64,000 bases of DNA from AP-16 sp963755055 (GCA_963755055.1 CAVWIS010000023.1:62001-126000); one strand, 5' to 3'; positions 47,453 to 57,083 are shown, numbered from the stretch's first letter. The notes: generated from the sequence alone by a model not told the origin. A program made the numbers and translations.

Positions 47453-50207
47453 ATGGCGAAATCCTCGGGCGCTAAGAAGAAAACCTCCGGCGCGAAGAAA
47501 AAGCTCACCACCTATCGGGCGAAGCGGGATTTTTCGAAAACCGCGGAGCCGAGCGGGGAAGCCGGGATCGCGCCGTCGAAACGGCTGCGCTACGTGATCC
47601 AGAAACATGCCGCACGGGCGCTGCACTATGATTTCCGGCTCGAACTCGACGGCGTCTTCAAGTCCTGGGCGGTGACCAAGGGGCCGTCGCTCGACCCGCA
47701 TGACAAGCGCCTCGCCGTCGAGGTCGAGGACCACCCGCTCGAATACGGCGATTTCGAAGGCACCATCCCGCAAGGCCAGTATGGCGGCGGCACGGTCGAG
47801 ATCTGGGACCGCGGGTATTGGACGCCCGAGGGCGAAAAGCCTCCGCAGCAGCAGCTCAAGGCCGGCGAGCTGAAATTCCGCCTCGACGGCGCGCGTCTGC
47901 ACGGCGGTTTTGTGCTGGTGCGCATGAGGAGCGACCGCTTCGGCGGCAGGCGCACCAACTGGCTCCTGATCAAGCACCGCGACGAGTTCGCGAGCGACGG
48001 CGAGGGCGATGCGGTCCTCGAGGAAGACCGCTCGGTCGCCTCGGGACGCAGCCTGGAGGAGATCGCCGCCGGCAGGAAGCCCGGGCCGAAGCCGTTCATG
48101 CTGGCGAAGAGGAAGGCCGCGGCGCCCGACGCGGTGTGGAGCTCCAACCGCGACGACAGTGCCGAGCCGGCGCGCCGGACGGTGCGCGCGGCGCCGAAAG
48201 CGCGTCTCGCCAAGACCAGTGCCGCCGGCTCGGGGGCGAAACGTCAGGCCGAATCCCGCGTCGTGACGGTGCGCAAGCTGCCGGATTTCGTCCCGCCGGA
48301 GCTGTGCCGTCTGGTCGAGCGGCCGCCGTCCGGCGCGGGATGGGGCCACGAGGTCAAGCTCGACGGCTATCGCATCCAGCTGCGCGTCGAGGACGGCAAC
48401 GTCAGCCTTAAGACGCGAAAAGGCCTCGACTGGACGGAAAAGTTTCCCGCCATCGCCAAGGAAGCGACGGGGCTGCCGGACGGAATCATCGACGGCGAGA
48501 TCGCAGCGCTCGACCACAACGGCGCCCCGGATTTCGCCGCCCTGCAGGCCGCACTCGCCGACGGCAAGACCGATGACCTGGTTTTTTTCGTGTTCGACCT
48601 CCTGTTCGACGGCCTTGAGGATCTTCGCGAGGAGCCGCTGGTCCGCCGCAAGAAGCGGCTCAAGCAAATCCTCGACCAGCGCCGGCGCAAGGGAGCACCG
48701 CTCATCCGCTACGTCGACCACTTGGAGACCGCCGGCGACGCAGTCTTGCGCTCGGCCTGCCGGATGTCGCTCGAGGGCATCGTCTCCAAGCGTCTCGACG
48801 CGCCGTATCGTTCCGGTCGCGGCGACGCCTGGACCAAGGCCAAATGCCGGGCCGGGCACGAGGTGGTGATCGGCGGCTGGACCTCGGAAGGGCCGCGCTT
48901 CCGCTCGCTGCTGGTGGGTGTGCGCAAGAAAAATCATCTGGTCCATGTCGGCCGGGTCGGCACCGGGTTCGGCCAGGCGGTGGTCAAACGCCTGCTGCCC
49001 CGGCTGAAGGCCGTGGAGACCGACGAAAATCCCTTCACTGGCGACACCGCGCCGCGCAAGGCGAAGGGTGTTCACTGGGTCCGGCCCGAGCTGGTGGCGG
49101 AAATCGAGTTCGCCGGCTGGACAGGCGACGGCATGGTACGCCAGGGCGCCTTCAAGGGTTTGCGCGAGGACAAGCCCGCCTCCGAGGTGACGGCCGAGGA
49201 GCCGGCGCGGTCCGAGCGCTCCGACGCCGTCGAGGCGGTCACCGAGACGGTGGAGAAAAGGCCCGCGGCTCCGCGTGGCAAAGGAAAATCCTCAGCCGCC
49301 GTGGTGATGGGCGTGCCGATCTCCAATCCCGACAAGGTGCTGTGGCCGGGGGTTGGTGACGAGAAGCCGGTCACCAAGCTCGAGCTGGCGCGCTACTACG
49401 AGGCGGTCGGCTCCTGGATGATTGTGCATCTGAAAGGGCGGCCGTGCTCCATCGTCCGCGCCCCCGACGGCGTCGAGGGCCAGCGCTTCTTTCAGCGTCA
49501 CAGCGCGCCGACCCAATCGAACCTGCTGGAAAGCGTGACGGTGTCGGGCGATCGCAAACCCTACCTGCAGATCGACCGCGTCGAGGGGCTGGCTGCCGTC
49601 GCTCAGCTCGGCGGGCTCGAGCTGCATCCGTGGAACTGCCAGCCGGGCGAGCCGGACACGCCGGGGCGGCTGGTGTTCGACCTCGACCCGGCGCCCGACC
49701 TCGACTTTTCCGCAGTGATCGAGGCGGCCAAGGATCTGCGTGGGCGTCTGGAGGAGCTGGGGCTGATCACCTTCTGCAAGACCACGGGGGGCAAGGGCCT
49801 GCACGTGGTGACGCCGCTCGCCGCTCCGAAGAAGGGCAAGCTCGGGTGGCCCGAGGCGAAAGCCTTTGCCCGCGAGGTGTGCGAACGGATGGTCGCCGAC
49901 AGCCCGGACAAATATCTGATCGACATGGCCAAGAAGAAGCGCGTGGGAAAAATTTTTCTCGACTATCTGCGCAACGACCGGATGGCGACGGCCGTCGCGC
50001 CGCTGTCGCCGCGGCTGCGCCCCGGCGCGACGGTGTCGATGCCGCTGGCCTGGAGCCAGGTCCGCGCCGGTCTCGATCCGGCCCGCTTCACCGTGAGGAC
50101 CGTGCCGGAGCTGATCAGGAAGAGCACGGCATGGCGGGACTATTGCGAACTCCGAGCGCCCGCTGGACCAGGCGATCGCGCGCCTGGCCCATCCGTTGGC
50201 GGCGTAA
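47453..50207 (+). CDS. ligD: ATP-dependent DNA ligase/polymerase LigD (frameshifted near the C-terminus)
   Basis: About 918 residues with the LigD order phosphoesterase (RYVIQKHAARALHYDFRLE, DFEGTIPQGQYGGG), ATP ligase (adenylated Lys in HEVKLDGYR near residue 301), and primase-polymerase (LVFDLDPAPDLD near 742). It repairs double-strand breaks with Ku; no Ku gene is in the window. At 50147 the frame breaks after AWRDYC: the normal ending NSERPLDQAIARLAHPLAA lies in the next frame, with TAA at 50205-50207. The unshifted frame would run to 50263 with unrelated sequence. Only the last 20 residues are affected, so the protein may still work, or this is an assembly indel. Confidence 0.9.
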
Positions 50208-50310
50208 CGCGCGTCATGCACGGGCTTGTCCCCGCGCATTCACCTCGTTCTTCCCGGCCATGACCTGGATGGCCGTGATGAGCACACGGCCATGACGCAA
50301 AGCCAGCCCC

Positions 50311-50940
50311 TCACGCCGATTGCCGGCTCGAGGAGCGGCCTTTCTTCGCCTTTTTCGTCGGCGTCCGCGGGGCGGGACGGCTGCTGCGGCTCGTCTTGGC
50401 GCGCCGGGTTGCGGCGGCACGGCGCTTGGCGGGCCGGCCCTCGGCGCGCGGATTGACCTTGCCCTCGGCGATCGCGGTCAGCTTCCTGTCGGCCGCCTTC
50501 TCCTCGTTGAGGCTCTGCGCCAGCAGGCGGGCGACGTCGGCCCGGCCGAGCTCCTTGAACCATTCGACCAGCGCGCCGTAGCGGGTGATCTCGTAATGCT
50601 CCACCGCCTGGCCGGACGCGATGATGGCGGCATCGAGCACATGCTGATCCTCCACCTCGCCCATGATGTCCTGCGCCTCCTCGATGATCCCGTCGATCGC
50701 CGGGCAGCGCGTGCCCTTCGCGCTCTTCTCCAGCATGGCGAACACCTGGTTGAGGCGCTCCACCTGCTTTTCCGTCTCCTGCAGGTGGTCTTTCAGGCCG
50801 CGCTTGAGCTCGGCATTGGTCGCATTGTCGATCATCTTCGGCAGCGATTTCACGATCTGGTTCTCGACGTAGAACATGTCCTGGAGCAGGTGGACGCACA
50901 GGTCGTCCATCGTCTTGATGTCTTTCGAAAACAGGCCCAT
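50311..50940 (-). CDS. DUF892 (YciE/YciF-like) ferritin-like stress protein with basic tail
   Basis: A 209-residue protein with GGAGG 7 nt before its ATG. Residues 1-165 are a DUF892 four-helix bundle: DDLCVHLLQDMFYVENQIVK, then DAAIIASGQAVEHYEITRYG with carboxylate/His ligands for a di-metal site. The last 45 residues are Lys/Arg/Ser-rich (KRRAAATRRAKTSRSSRP), suggesting DNA binding, as in Dps-like protection. An EcfG-type promoter lies upstream. Confidence 0.85.
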   Translation of the reverse strand: MGLFSKDIKTMDDLCVHLLQDMFYVENQIVKSLPKMIDNATNAELKRGLKDHLQETEKQVERLNQVFAMLEKSAKGTRCPAIDGIIEEAQDIMGEVEDQHVLDAAIIASGQAVEHYEITRYGALVEWFKELGRADVARLLAQSLNEEKAADRKLTAIAEGKVNPRAEGRPAKRRAAATRRAKTSRSSRPAPRTPTKKAKKGRSSSRQSA

Positions 50941-50993
50941 GAAATCCTCCTTGGGTGACGGCGCGTTGCAGCCGGTTGCCGGGATGGGGAGTG

Positions 50994-51019
50994 AACGTCC
51001 GCTGCTCGGACAAGGTTCC
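50994..51019 (-). promoter_or_regulatory. EcfG-type general-stress promoter for the DUF892 gene
   Basis: On the minus strand GGAAC (51019-51015), a 17-nt spacer and CGTT (50997-50994) match the EcfG consensus. Transcription would start near 50986, about 46 nt before the start codon. Confidence 0.7.
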
Positions 51020-51099
51020 GCCGGGCGGTTGCTCCGCGTCCTTCTTCCGACCGCGACGGCCCGCGGCATGACGCAGAGCCGGATCGACTTGGGCTTGCT

Positions 51100-53082
51100 C
51101 TATGCGGCGCTCTGCTTGGCCTGCGGGACGCCTGTCGGGCCGGCGGCCGACCGCGTCTCATCCGACGTGGCGATGGCGATGCAGGTGCCGACCGCCCGGA
51201 ACAGCGAATAGGCCAGATATTCGGGAACCGCCTCGGCGCCGAGCTCGCGGTTCAGCTCGGCGGCGACCTGATCGCCTGTTTCGTGGCACCACAGCCCCGC
51301 GAGGATTTTCGCTCCGGGAATCTTTCGGCGGATGCGGCGGACCGAGTAGCCGAGATGCGCCATGCTGTGGCCGAGGTAGAGATACGACATGGCGATCATC
51401 TCGACCTGTTGGACATCCATGCGGGCGATGTTCAGCGCCGACACTGCCGGATCGCTCTCGATGCGGGCGCCGATGCCGTGCTTCTCCAGCACCTGGGCGA
51501 GCATCGCGGCGATGACGTCGTCGAACGGGCCGGGACCGCCGACGCACAGGACAGGCATTCCCGCCGCCCAGCCCGTCGGCAGATCTTCCGGGCGCAGCAC
51601 CGGCAGGGCAGGAGTGGTCCTGGCTCCATCCTTCTTGCCGTTGCGAAGCCCCTTGATTCCGCTCTCGGGCGGCGGCTCGTCGGCATGGTCGGCGAGCTCG
51701 AGCATCAGTCCGCGGACCACGTCGTTGATCCGCGCGACATGCTGCTGGTCCAGGGCGCCGCGCCTGACGTCGATCTGCGCCAGCAGCAAGGCCTGGAGCA
51801 CGACCTCGTCGTAATAGCGCACGAGCGGCTCGTTGCGCAGGAATTGCTCCGCCTGGGCGACGGCCTCGTTGAAATCGTTGGCGAGCGCCCGTTGATAAAA
51901 ACTCTGGGCGGGCGTCAACGGCGCATCGTCTCCGATCATGACGTCGACGAAGTGCAGCCACTCGATGTGCCGTCCGAGCACCCCGAGGCACACCGCCAGC
52001 GGGGTCGAGAGCAGGAGGCCGATCGGTCCCCACAGCCAGGTCCAGAAGGTTGCCGAGACGATCACCGCGACCGGAGAGATGCCGGTGCTGTGGCCGTAGG
52101 CGAGCGGCTCGATCACCTGCCCGATGAGCGGCTCGATGACGGCGAACAGCGCGACCGTCCACACCATCATCATCCAGCCGGGATCGACCGCGACGCTCAA
52201 GGCGATGGGAAACGCCGCCGCCAGGAAGGCCCCCACATAGGGGACGAAGCGCAGCACCGCCGCGAACGTGCCCCACAGCAGCGGGTTGGGCACGCCGATG
52301 ACGAACAGGCCAGCCGCGACGATCACGCCGAATGCGAGGTTCAGCGATGTCTGCGCCAGGAAATACCGGCTCAGCCGCTTGGCGCCGTCGTTGATCGCCT
52401 CGGTCGTGCGCCGCAGGTCGTGCGAGCCGGCGAGCTTGATCAGACGATCGCGCAGGTCCTCGCGCTGCAGCAGGAAGAAGATCACGAAGATCACGATGAT
52501 GGCCGACGTCGTCAGCGGCTCGAGCAGCGGGTCGAGAATGCGGCGCGCGACCTCGACCGGCGTCGGCGGCGGCGAGCGGACCTCCACCGGCATGGGTTTT
52601 GGGTCCTGCTCGGCCGATCGCGCGGCCGCCGGGGCCTCCGGTTGTCTCGGATTCTCGATCTCGCGATTGAGGCTGCGCAGAAACTCGGAAATCCTTGCGA
52701 GCGTTCCCCCCTGTGTTGCCTTCTCGCGTACTGTCTGGATCTTCTGCTGGATATTGTACTGATAGAGCGGCAGGCGCTCGGTGAGCTGGCTCATCTGCTG
52801 GGCGACCAGCGCGCCGAAACCGAAGATCACGGTGAATGCCAGGACGACGACGATGAGGACCGAAGGAACCCGACCCAGCCATCGGCGCAGGAGCCGCACC
52901 GGTGGAGCCAGCACGAAGGTGAGCAGAATGGCGACCGCGAGCGGAATGAACAGCGCGCGACCGAAATAGAGCGCCGCGATGATCCCGAGAACGGCAAGGA
53001 TGTTGACGGCCCGCGATGTCGCCCGGTCGGGCGCCAGGAGGCCGCCGGCCGGTATGGGCCTCTTGTCGGATGTGGCTGCCAT
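51100..53082 (-). CDS. AI-2E/PerM-family transporter with a C-terminal soluble extension
   Basis: A 660-residue protein. Residues about 25-385 are the seven- or eight-helix AI-2E-exporter (DUF20) core: ALYFGRALFIPLAVAILLTF, IIVIFVIFFLLQREDLRDR, ATFWTWLWGPIGLLLSTPLA. A long soluble C-terminus follows; residues about 500-645 (LPVLCVGGPGPFDDVIAAML, VEMIAMSYLYLGHSMAHLGY) resemble a B12-binding-like/Rossmann regulatory domain. Despite the family name, many members do not carry AI-2 and some are ion antiporters. A near-consensus EcfG promoter lies upstream. Confidence 0.8.
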   Translation of the reverse strand: MAATSDKRPIPAGGLLAPDRATSRAVNILAVLGIIAALYFGRALFIPLAVAILLTFVLAPPVRLLRRWLGRVPSVLIVVVLAFTVIFGFGALVAQQMSQLTERLPLYQYNIQQKIQTVREKATQGGTLARISEFLRSLNREIENPRQPEAPAAARSAEQDPKPMPVEVRSPPPTPVEVARRILDPLLEPLTTSAIIVIFVIFFLLQREDLRDRLIKLAGSHDLRRTTEAINDGAKRLSRYFLAQTSLNLAFGVIVAAGLFVIGVPNPLLWGTFAAVLRFVPYVGAFLAAAFPIALSVAVDPGWMMMVWTVALFAVIEPLIGQVIEPLAYGHSTGISPVAVIVSATFWTWLWGPIGLLLSTPLAVCLGVLGRHIEWLHFVDVMIGDDAPLTPAQSFYQRALANDFNEAVAQAEQFLRNEPLVRYYDEVVLQALLLAQIDVRRGALDQQHVARINDVVRGLMLELADHADEPPPESGIKGLRNGKKDGARTTPALPVLRPEDLPTGWAAGMPVLCVGGPGPFDDVIAAMLAQVLEKHGIGARIESDPAVSALNIARMDVQQVEMIAMSYLYLGHSMAHLGYSVRRIRRKIPGAKILAGLWCHETGDQVAAELNRELGAEAVPEYLAYSLFRAVGTCIAIATSDETRSAAGPTGVPQAKQSAA

Positions 53083-53120
53083 CGGTCTTTCGATACCCGC
53101 GGACCCGCGCCGCCTGTCTC

Positions 53121-53145
53121 AACCGTTTCGGATACCGTGAGTTCC
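53121..53145 (-). promoter_or_regulatory. Near-consensus EcfG-type promoter for the AI-2E-family gene
   Basis: On the minus strand GGAAC (53145-53141), a 16-nt spacer and GGTT (53124-53121), one mismatch to CGTT. The gene starts 39 nt downstream. It is weaker than the other four sites but in the same neighbourhood. Confidence 0.5.
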
Positions 53146-53228
53146 GCGGTGCAACCAAATACGTTCCTGTCGTGGCGGAGCATTGCGGTGAACGCTGGGG
53201 CGATGCGCCGCCAAAGGGGGACCGGCGC

Positions 53229-53253
53229 GGAACTTGTGGATGGCTGCGGCGTT
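53229..53253 (+). promoter_or_regulatory. EcfG-type general-stress promoter for the small membrane protein
   Basis: GGAAC at 53229-53233, exactly 16 nt, then CGTT at 53250-53253. The downstream ATG at 53288 is 35 nt away, an ideal distance. This is one of the best matches in the window. Confidence 0.8.
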
Positions 53254-53287
53254 TTTACCCGACAGTGGAGATCCAAGGAGATCCGAT

Positions 53288-53581
53288 ATGAGCGACATGC
53301 GAGACCCATACGGCAACCGGCCGATGGCCGATCCGTACTTGCGTGATCCCGCGATCGGCGGCGGCCCCACCTGGGGCTGGATCGTCGGAATCGTGGTGGT
53401 TGCGCTGGTTGTTGCCTTTTTCGCGTTCGGCTCCAACGGATGGAGGACCGCGGAAAGCACCGATATCGCCAAGCCTCCGGTGACGACCGCACCGCGTACC
53501 GCCCCCGGGCCGGGAGCGAGCCCGATGATGGTGCCGCCCGCGGAGCGCGCGCCGGCGCCGGCGCCGGCCCCGGGCCGCTGA
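53288..53581 (+). CDS. Small single-pass membrane protein, stress-associated
   Basis: A 97-residue protein with AAGGAG before the ATG. The N-terminus is hydrophilic (MSDMRDPYGNRPMADPYLRD), one transmembrane helix follows (WGWIVGIVVVALVVAFFAF), and the C-terminus is Pro/Ala-rich and disordered. Such proteins are common in rhizobial stress regulons. The perfect EcfG promoter just upstream supports this; function is unknown. Confidence 0.75.
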   Translation: MSDMRDPYGNRPMADPYLRDPAIGGGPTWGWIVGIVVVALVVAFFAFGSNGWRTAESTDIAKPPVTTAPRTAPGPGASPMMVPPAERAPAPAPAPGR

Positions 53582-53735
53582 CGGGCGGATTTCGAGCAGA
53601 TAGGCGCCGTCCGCGACCTGGTCGCGGGCGGCATTTTGTTGCGTGATTGCTCCTTGTTGCGTCGGGTGGACCCGCCGCGCCTCCATGCTAGGCTTCCTCC
53701 CTGAGCCGAGGCGGCATGCCTCGCCGGGGAGGGTC

Positions 53736-54968
53736 ATGCAAAATATCGTCGATGTCTCGCCGGAGCTCGAGGCGACCGGTCCGCTGAAAGGCGTGCGTGT
53801 CCTCGACATGACGGCGGTGGTGCTCGGGCCCCTCGCCACCCAGATCCTCGCCGATTTCGGCGCCGAGGTGATCAAGATCGAGGGGCCGGACGGCGACCTG
53901 ATTCGCGCCAGCGGCGTGTCGGTCAACCCCGGCATGAGCTCGATCTATCTGGCGCTCAACCGCAACAAGCGTTCGCTGGTCGTCGACCTCAAGACCCCGG
54001 AAGGCCGCGAGATCCTCATCCGTCTCGTTCCCACGGTCGACGCGCTGGTCCACAACATGCGTGTCGCCGCCATGGAGCGCCTGGGCTTCGGCTACGAGGC
54101 CGTCGCGAAAATCAATCCGAACATCGTCTATTGCGTCTCCACGGGGTTCGGCCAGGACGGCCCGGACCGCGACAAGCCGGCGTTCGACGACGTGATCCAG
54201 GCGGCCTGCGGCCTGTCGCACATCGTCAGCATCGGACGCGACGCGCCGATCTATGCTCCGACGCTGGTCGCCGACAAGACCACCGGCATGGCGCTGGCCA
54301 ATGCCGTCATGGCGGCGCTGTTTCATCGCGAGCGCAGCGGCCGCGGCCAGTATGTCGAGGTGCCGATGCTGGAGACGATGACGGCCTTCGTCATGGCAGA
54401 ACATCTCGGCGGGCTGACCTTCAACCCGCCGCGCGGCGGGGCGGGCTACGACCGCGTGCTCGCCGACGGACGAAAGCCGGCGCCGACCAGCGACGGCTTC
54501 ATCGGCATCCTGCCCTACACGTCGGATCACTGGGTCGCGTTCTTCGAGGCGGCCGGCAAGCGCGAGCTCGGCGAGAAACTCGGCGTTGCCGACCGGCAGA
54601 AGCGCAACGCCAACATCGCAACAATCTACCGGGCGCTCGCCGAGATCACCCGCGAGCGCACCACCGCCGAATGGATGGCGTTCTGCCAGGAGGCCGATAT
54701 TCCGGCGACGCCGATCGTTGCCCTCGACGATCTGCCGAAACTGCCGCATCTGCAAGCGGTCGGCATGTTCCAGGTCATGCAGCATCCGAGCGAAGGCCCG
54801 ATCACCTATGTGCGGCCGGCGACCAAATTCGCCGACACCCCCGCCAATGTGCGCCACCAGGCGCCCGTGCTCGGCCAGGACACCGCCGAGATATTGGGCG
54901 AGCTCGGCTACGACGCCGCCGAGATCGCCGCGCTGGAGGAGAAGAAGGTGATCGTGCGGGGGAAGTGA
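53736..54968 (+). CDS. CaiB/BaiF-family CoA transferase
   Basis: A 410-residue family III CoA transferase: VRVLDMTAVVLGPLATQILADFGAEVIKIE, RNKRSLVVDLKTPEG, with TLVADKTTGMALANAVMAAL holding the nucleophilic Asp. It starts the second acyl-CoA block and is followed by palindromic repeats before the convergent acyl-CoA ligase gene. It is a different protein from the CoA transferase at 11.1 kb. Substrate unknown. Confidence 0.85.
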   Translation: MQNIVDVSPELEATGPLKGVRVLDMTAVVLGPLATQILADFGAEVIKIEGPDGDLIRASGVSVNPGMSSIYLALNRNKRSLVVDLKTPEGREILIRLVPTVDALVHNMRVAAMERLGFGYEAVAKINPNIVYCVSTGFGQDGPDRDKPAFDDVIQAACGLSHIVSIGRDAPIYAPTLVADKTTGMALANAVMAALFHRERSGRGQYVEVPMLETMTAFVMAEHLGGLTFNPPRGGAGYDRVLADGRKPAPTSDGFIGILPYTSDHWVAFFEAAGKRELGEKLGVADRQKRNANIATIYRALAEITRERTTAEWMAFCQEADIPATPIVALDDLPKLPHLQAVGMFQVMQHPSEGPITYVRPATKFADTPANVRHQAPVLGQDTAEILGELGYDAAEIAALEEKKVIVRGK

Positions 54969-55000
54969 GTCGGTTGCTCGCGGCCGTCTGACCATCTCTC

Positions 55001-55158
55001 GTAGGGTGGGCAAATCGCCCGCACGGCAGGCATGACCGGATGATGCGCCGCTGGGCGATTTGCCCACGCGGTCAAACGCCGGTCCGACAGCGTGGGCAAA
55101 ATCGTACGCGAGGTTTGGGTGAGACGCGCGGTTCGGTCATCGATTTTGCCCACCCTAC
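55001..55158. repeat. Composite double-hairpin repeat, copy 5 (full unit)
   Basis: A 158-bp element from GTAGGGTGGGCAAATCGC (55001) to CGATTTTGCCCACCCTAC (ending 55158), with inner arms GGCGATTTGCCCACGCGGT (55054-55072) and AGCGTGGGCAAAATCG (55089-55104). It has the same length as the copy at 23992 and nearly identical inner halves (TACGCGAGG after the third arm). It lies between convergent genes. Confidence 0.85.
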
Positions 55159-55170
55159 AATTCGCAGTGT

Positions 55171-55240
55171 GTAGGGTGGGCAAGGCGGCCCCCGAGCTTT
55201 GTTTGATGCACGGAGCCGGAACCGCCTTGCCCACGCAGTC
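55171..55240. repeat. Half-unit of the palindromic repeat family, copy 6
   Basis: GTAGGGTGGGCAAGGCGG (55171) pairs with CCGCCTTGCCCACGC (ending about 55236). The loop has TTTGTTTGATGCACGGAGCC and matches, in reverse, the right unit at 11041-11108 almost base for base, including the GGAACCGCCTTGCCCA arm. This shows recent dispersal of the unit within the genome. Confidence 0.85.
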
Positions 55241-55252
55241 CGCACGACCCGA

Positions 55253-56956
55253 TCAGGCAAGCTTGCGCTCGCCCGCCGCCGGCTCGCGTTTCGCCAGCTC
55301 CTCGGCGACCAATTCCTTCTTCGACAGTTTTCCGACCGGCGTCTTCGGCAACGAGGCGCGGAACTCGATCTCGGTCGGCACCTCGTATTTGGCGAGCTTA
55401 TCGGCGAGAAAGGTTTTCAGCTCGTCGAGCGTGAAGGCCGCCGCGCCCGCCTTGAGCGCGATGAAGGCTTTTGCCGACTGCCCGCGATAGCTGTCGGGCA
55501 CGCCGATCACCGTCACCTCGGCGACCGCGGGATGCTCGTAGATCGCCTCCTCGATGTTGCGCGGAAACACGTTGAAGCCGCCGGAGAGGATCATGTCCTT
55601 CTTGCGGTCGACCAGGGTGACGAACCCGTCCTGGTCCATGAAGCCGATGTCGCCGGTGTGGAAGCGTCCGCCGCGGAACGCTTCCGCGGTCGCCTCGGGC
55701 TTCTTCCAGTAACCCTTCATCACCTGGGGGCCGCGGAAGCAGATCTCTCCCTTGCTGCCGACCGGCAGCACGGTGGTGCCGGTCTCGATGTCGACCACCT
55801 CGATGGTGGTGAGGGGCGCCGGCACGCCGACGGTGCCGGGACGCGGCTCGCCCTCGACGACCTGCAGGGTGCCGAGCGGCGCCGTCTCGGTGAGCCCGTA
55901 ACCTTCGCGCGGGGTGAGGCCGGTGAGCTCGCGGAACCGCTGCAGCACCTCGACCGGGAGCGGGGCGCCGCCGGAGCCGCACAGGCGGAGCGAGGACAGA
56001 TCGAACTCCTTGATCTTCGGATGGTTGACCAGCGCCGTGTACATGGTCGGCACGCCGGAGAACGTGGTGATCTTCTTGCGCTGGATGTCGCCGAGCACGC
56101 GGTCGGGATCGAAGCGGATGTGCATCACCATCTGCACGCCGATCGCCGTCGACAGCAGCAGGATGAACGACAGGCCGAAGATGTGGAACAGCGGCAGCAC
56201 CACCAGCGTCTTGTCGGTCTCCCTGTTCATCGAGGAGGCGGCCCACATCCGGTAGACCTCGATCACCGCGCAAAAGTTCGCGTGGGTGAGCATCGCGCCT
56301 TTGGGGTCGCCCGTGGTGCCGCCGGTATACTGCAGCACCGCGACCTCGTCCTCGAGCGGTCCGCGCGGGTGAGGCGCGACCGCGCCGTCATTGTCGATCA
56401 GGGTCGCGAAATCGATCTCGCGGCCAGGGCCGGCGATGCGCTCGGCGGGCGGGCCCGCGAAGGCGCGCACGATCGGGGCGGGGAGAAAATCCTCCAGCGC
56501 GCACACCACCACGCTCTTAAGTTTTCCGGTCCCCTTCAGGGCGGCGATCTGCGGGTAGAGCATGGGCAGGCCGAGGGTGACCATCACCTCGACGTCGGAG
56601 TCGACGAGCTGGTATTTCAGCTCGCGGGGAGCGGCCAGCGGGCTGAAATTGGCGATCCGGCCGCCAGCCATCAGCACGGCGAAGAAGCACACGACGTAAT
56701 GCGGCGTGTTGGGCAGGTGCAGCCCGACGTTCACCCCGGGTCCCACGCCGATGGCCTGGAAACCCTTTGCGGCGCGCGTCGCCAGGTCGAGCAGCTCGCG
56801 ATAGGTGAAGGTGCGGTCGTAGAAATCGAGCGCCACCCGGTCCGGCCACTGCGCGGCCGCGGTCTGCAGCAGGCTTTCGATCGGAACCGCCGCGGGGAGG
56901 GACGCGTCCCAGGCGACCCCCGGCGGATAGGATTTTTCCCACACGTGCTGCGACAT
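55253..56956 (-). CDS. Long-chain fatty-acid/acyl-CoA ligase (AMP-binding)
   Basis: A 567-residue adenylate-forming ligase. Motifs include the P-loop-like YTGGTTGDPKGAMLTHAN, the GYGLTETAP adenylate motif, FHTGDIGFMDQDG, the KDMILSGGFNVFPRNIE hinge, and the catalytic Lys in LPKTPVGKLSKKEL. The ATG at 56956 has GGGAGG upstream. It would activate a fatty or aromatic acid as its CoA thioester, feeding the SDR/reductase genes divergently transcribed from 57.1 kb. Confidence 0.9.
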   Translation of the reverse strand: MSQHVWEKSYPPGVAWDASLPAAVPIESLLQTAAAQWPDRVALDFYDRTFTYRELLDLATRAAKGFQAIGVGPGVNVGLHLPNTPHYVVCFFAVLMAGGRIANFSPLAAPRELKYQLVDSDVEVMVTLGLPMLYPQIAALKGTGKLKSVVVCALEDFLPAPIVRAFAGPPAERIAGPGREIDFATLIDNDGAVAPHPRGPLEDEVAVLQYTGGTTGDPKGAMLTHANFCAVIEVYRMWAASSMNRETDKTLVVLPLFHIFGLSFILLLSTAIGVQMVMHIRFDPDRVLGDIQRKKITTFSGVPTMYTALVNHPKIKEFDLSSLRLCGSGGAPLPVEVLQRFRELTGLTPREGYGLTETAPLGTLQVVEGEPRPGTVGVPAPLTTIEVVDIETGTTVLPVGSKGEICFRGPQVMKGYWKKPEATAEAFRGGRFHTGDIGFMDQDGFVTLVDRKKDMILSGGFNVFPRNIEEAIYEHPAVAEVTVIGVPDSYRGQSAKAFIALKAGAAAFTLDELKTFLADKLAKYEVPTEIEFRASLPKTPVGKLSKKELVAEELAKREPAAGERKLA

Positions 56957-57046
56957 CGGTCCTCCCGGTCGTTCATTGTTTGCCCCGTAGGGTTGAGGGG
57001 ACAATATGCGCCGTGCGCCGGGGTGTCGACGATCCGTTGAGCCGGC

Positions 57047-57083
57047 TTGACAAAGTCGGTTCCGAAATGGAACTTACAAAGTC
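57047..57083 (+). promoter_or_regulatory. Putative promoter and operator between acyl-CoA ligase and MDR genes
   Basis: TTGACA at 57047 is a good -35. An inverted repeat GTTCC-GAAAT-GGAAC (57059-57073) sits in the spacer and is bracketed by direct repeats ACAAAGTC (57050-57057 and 57076-57083). No clear -10 follows. The arrangement suggests a TetR- or FadR-like operator controlling both divergent genes; no regulator gene is adjacent. Confidence 0.45.
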
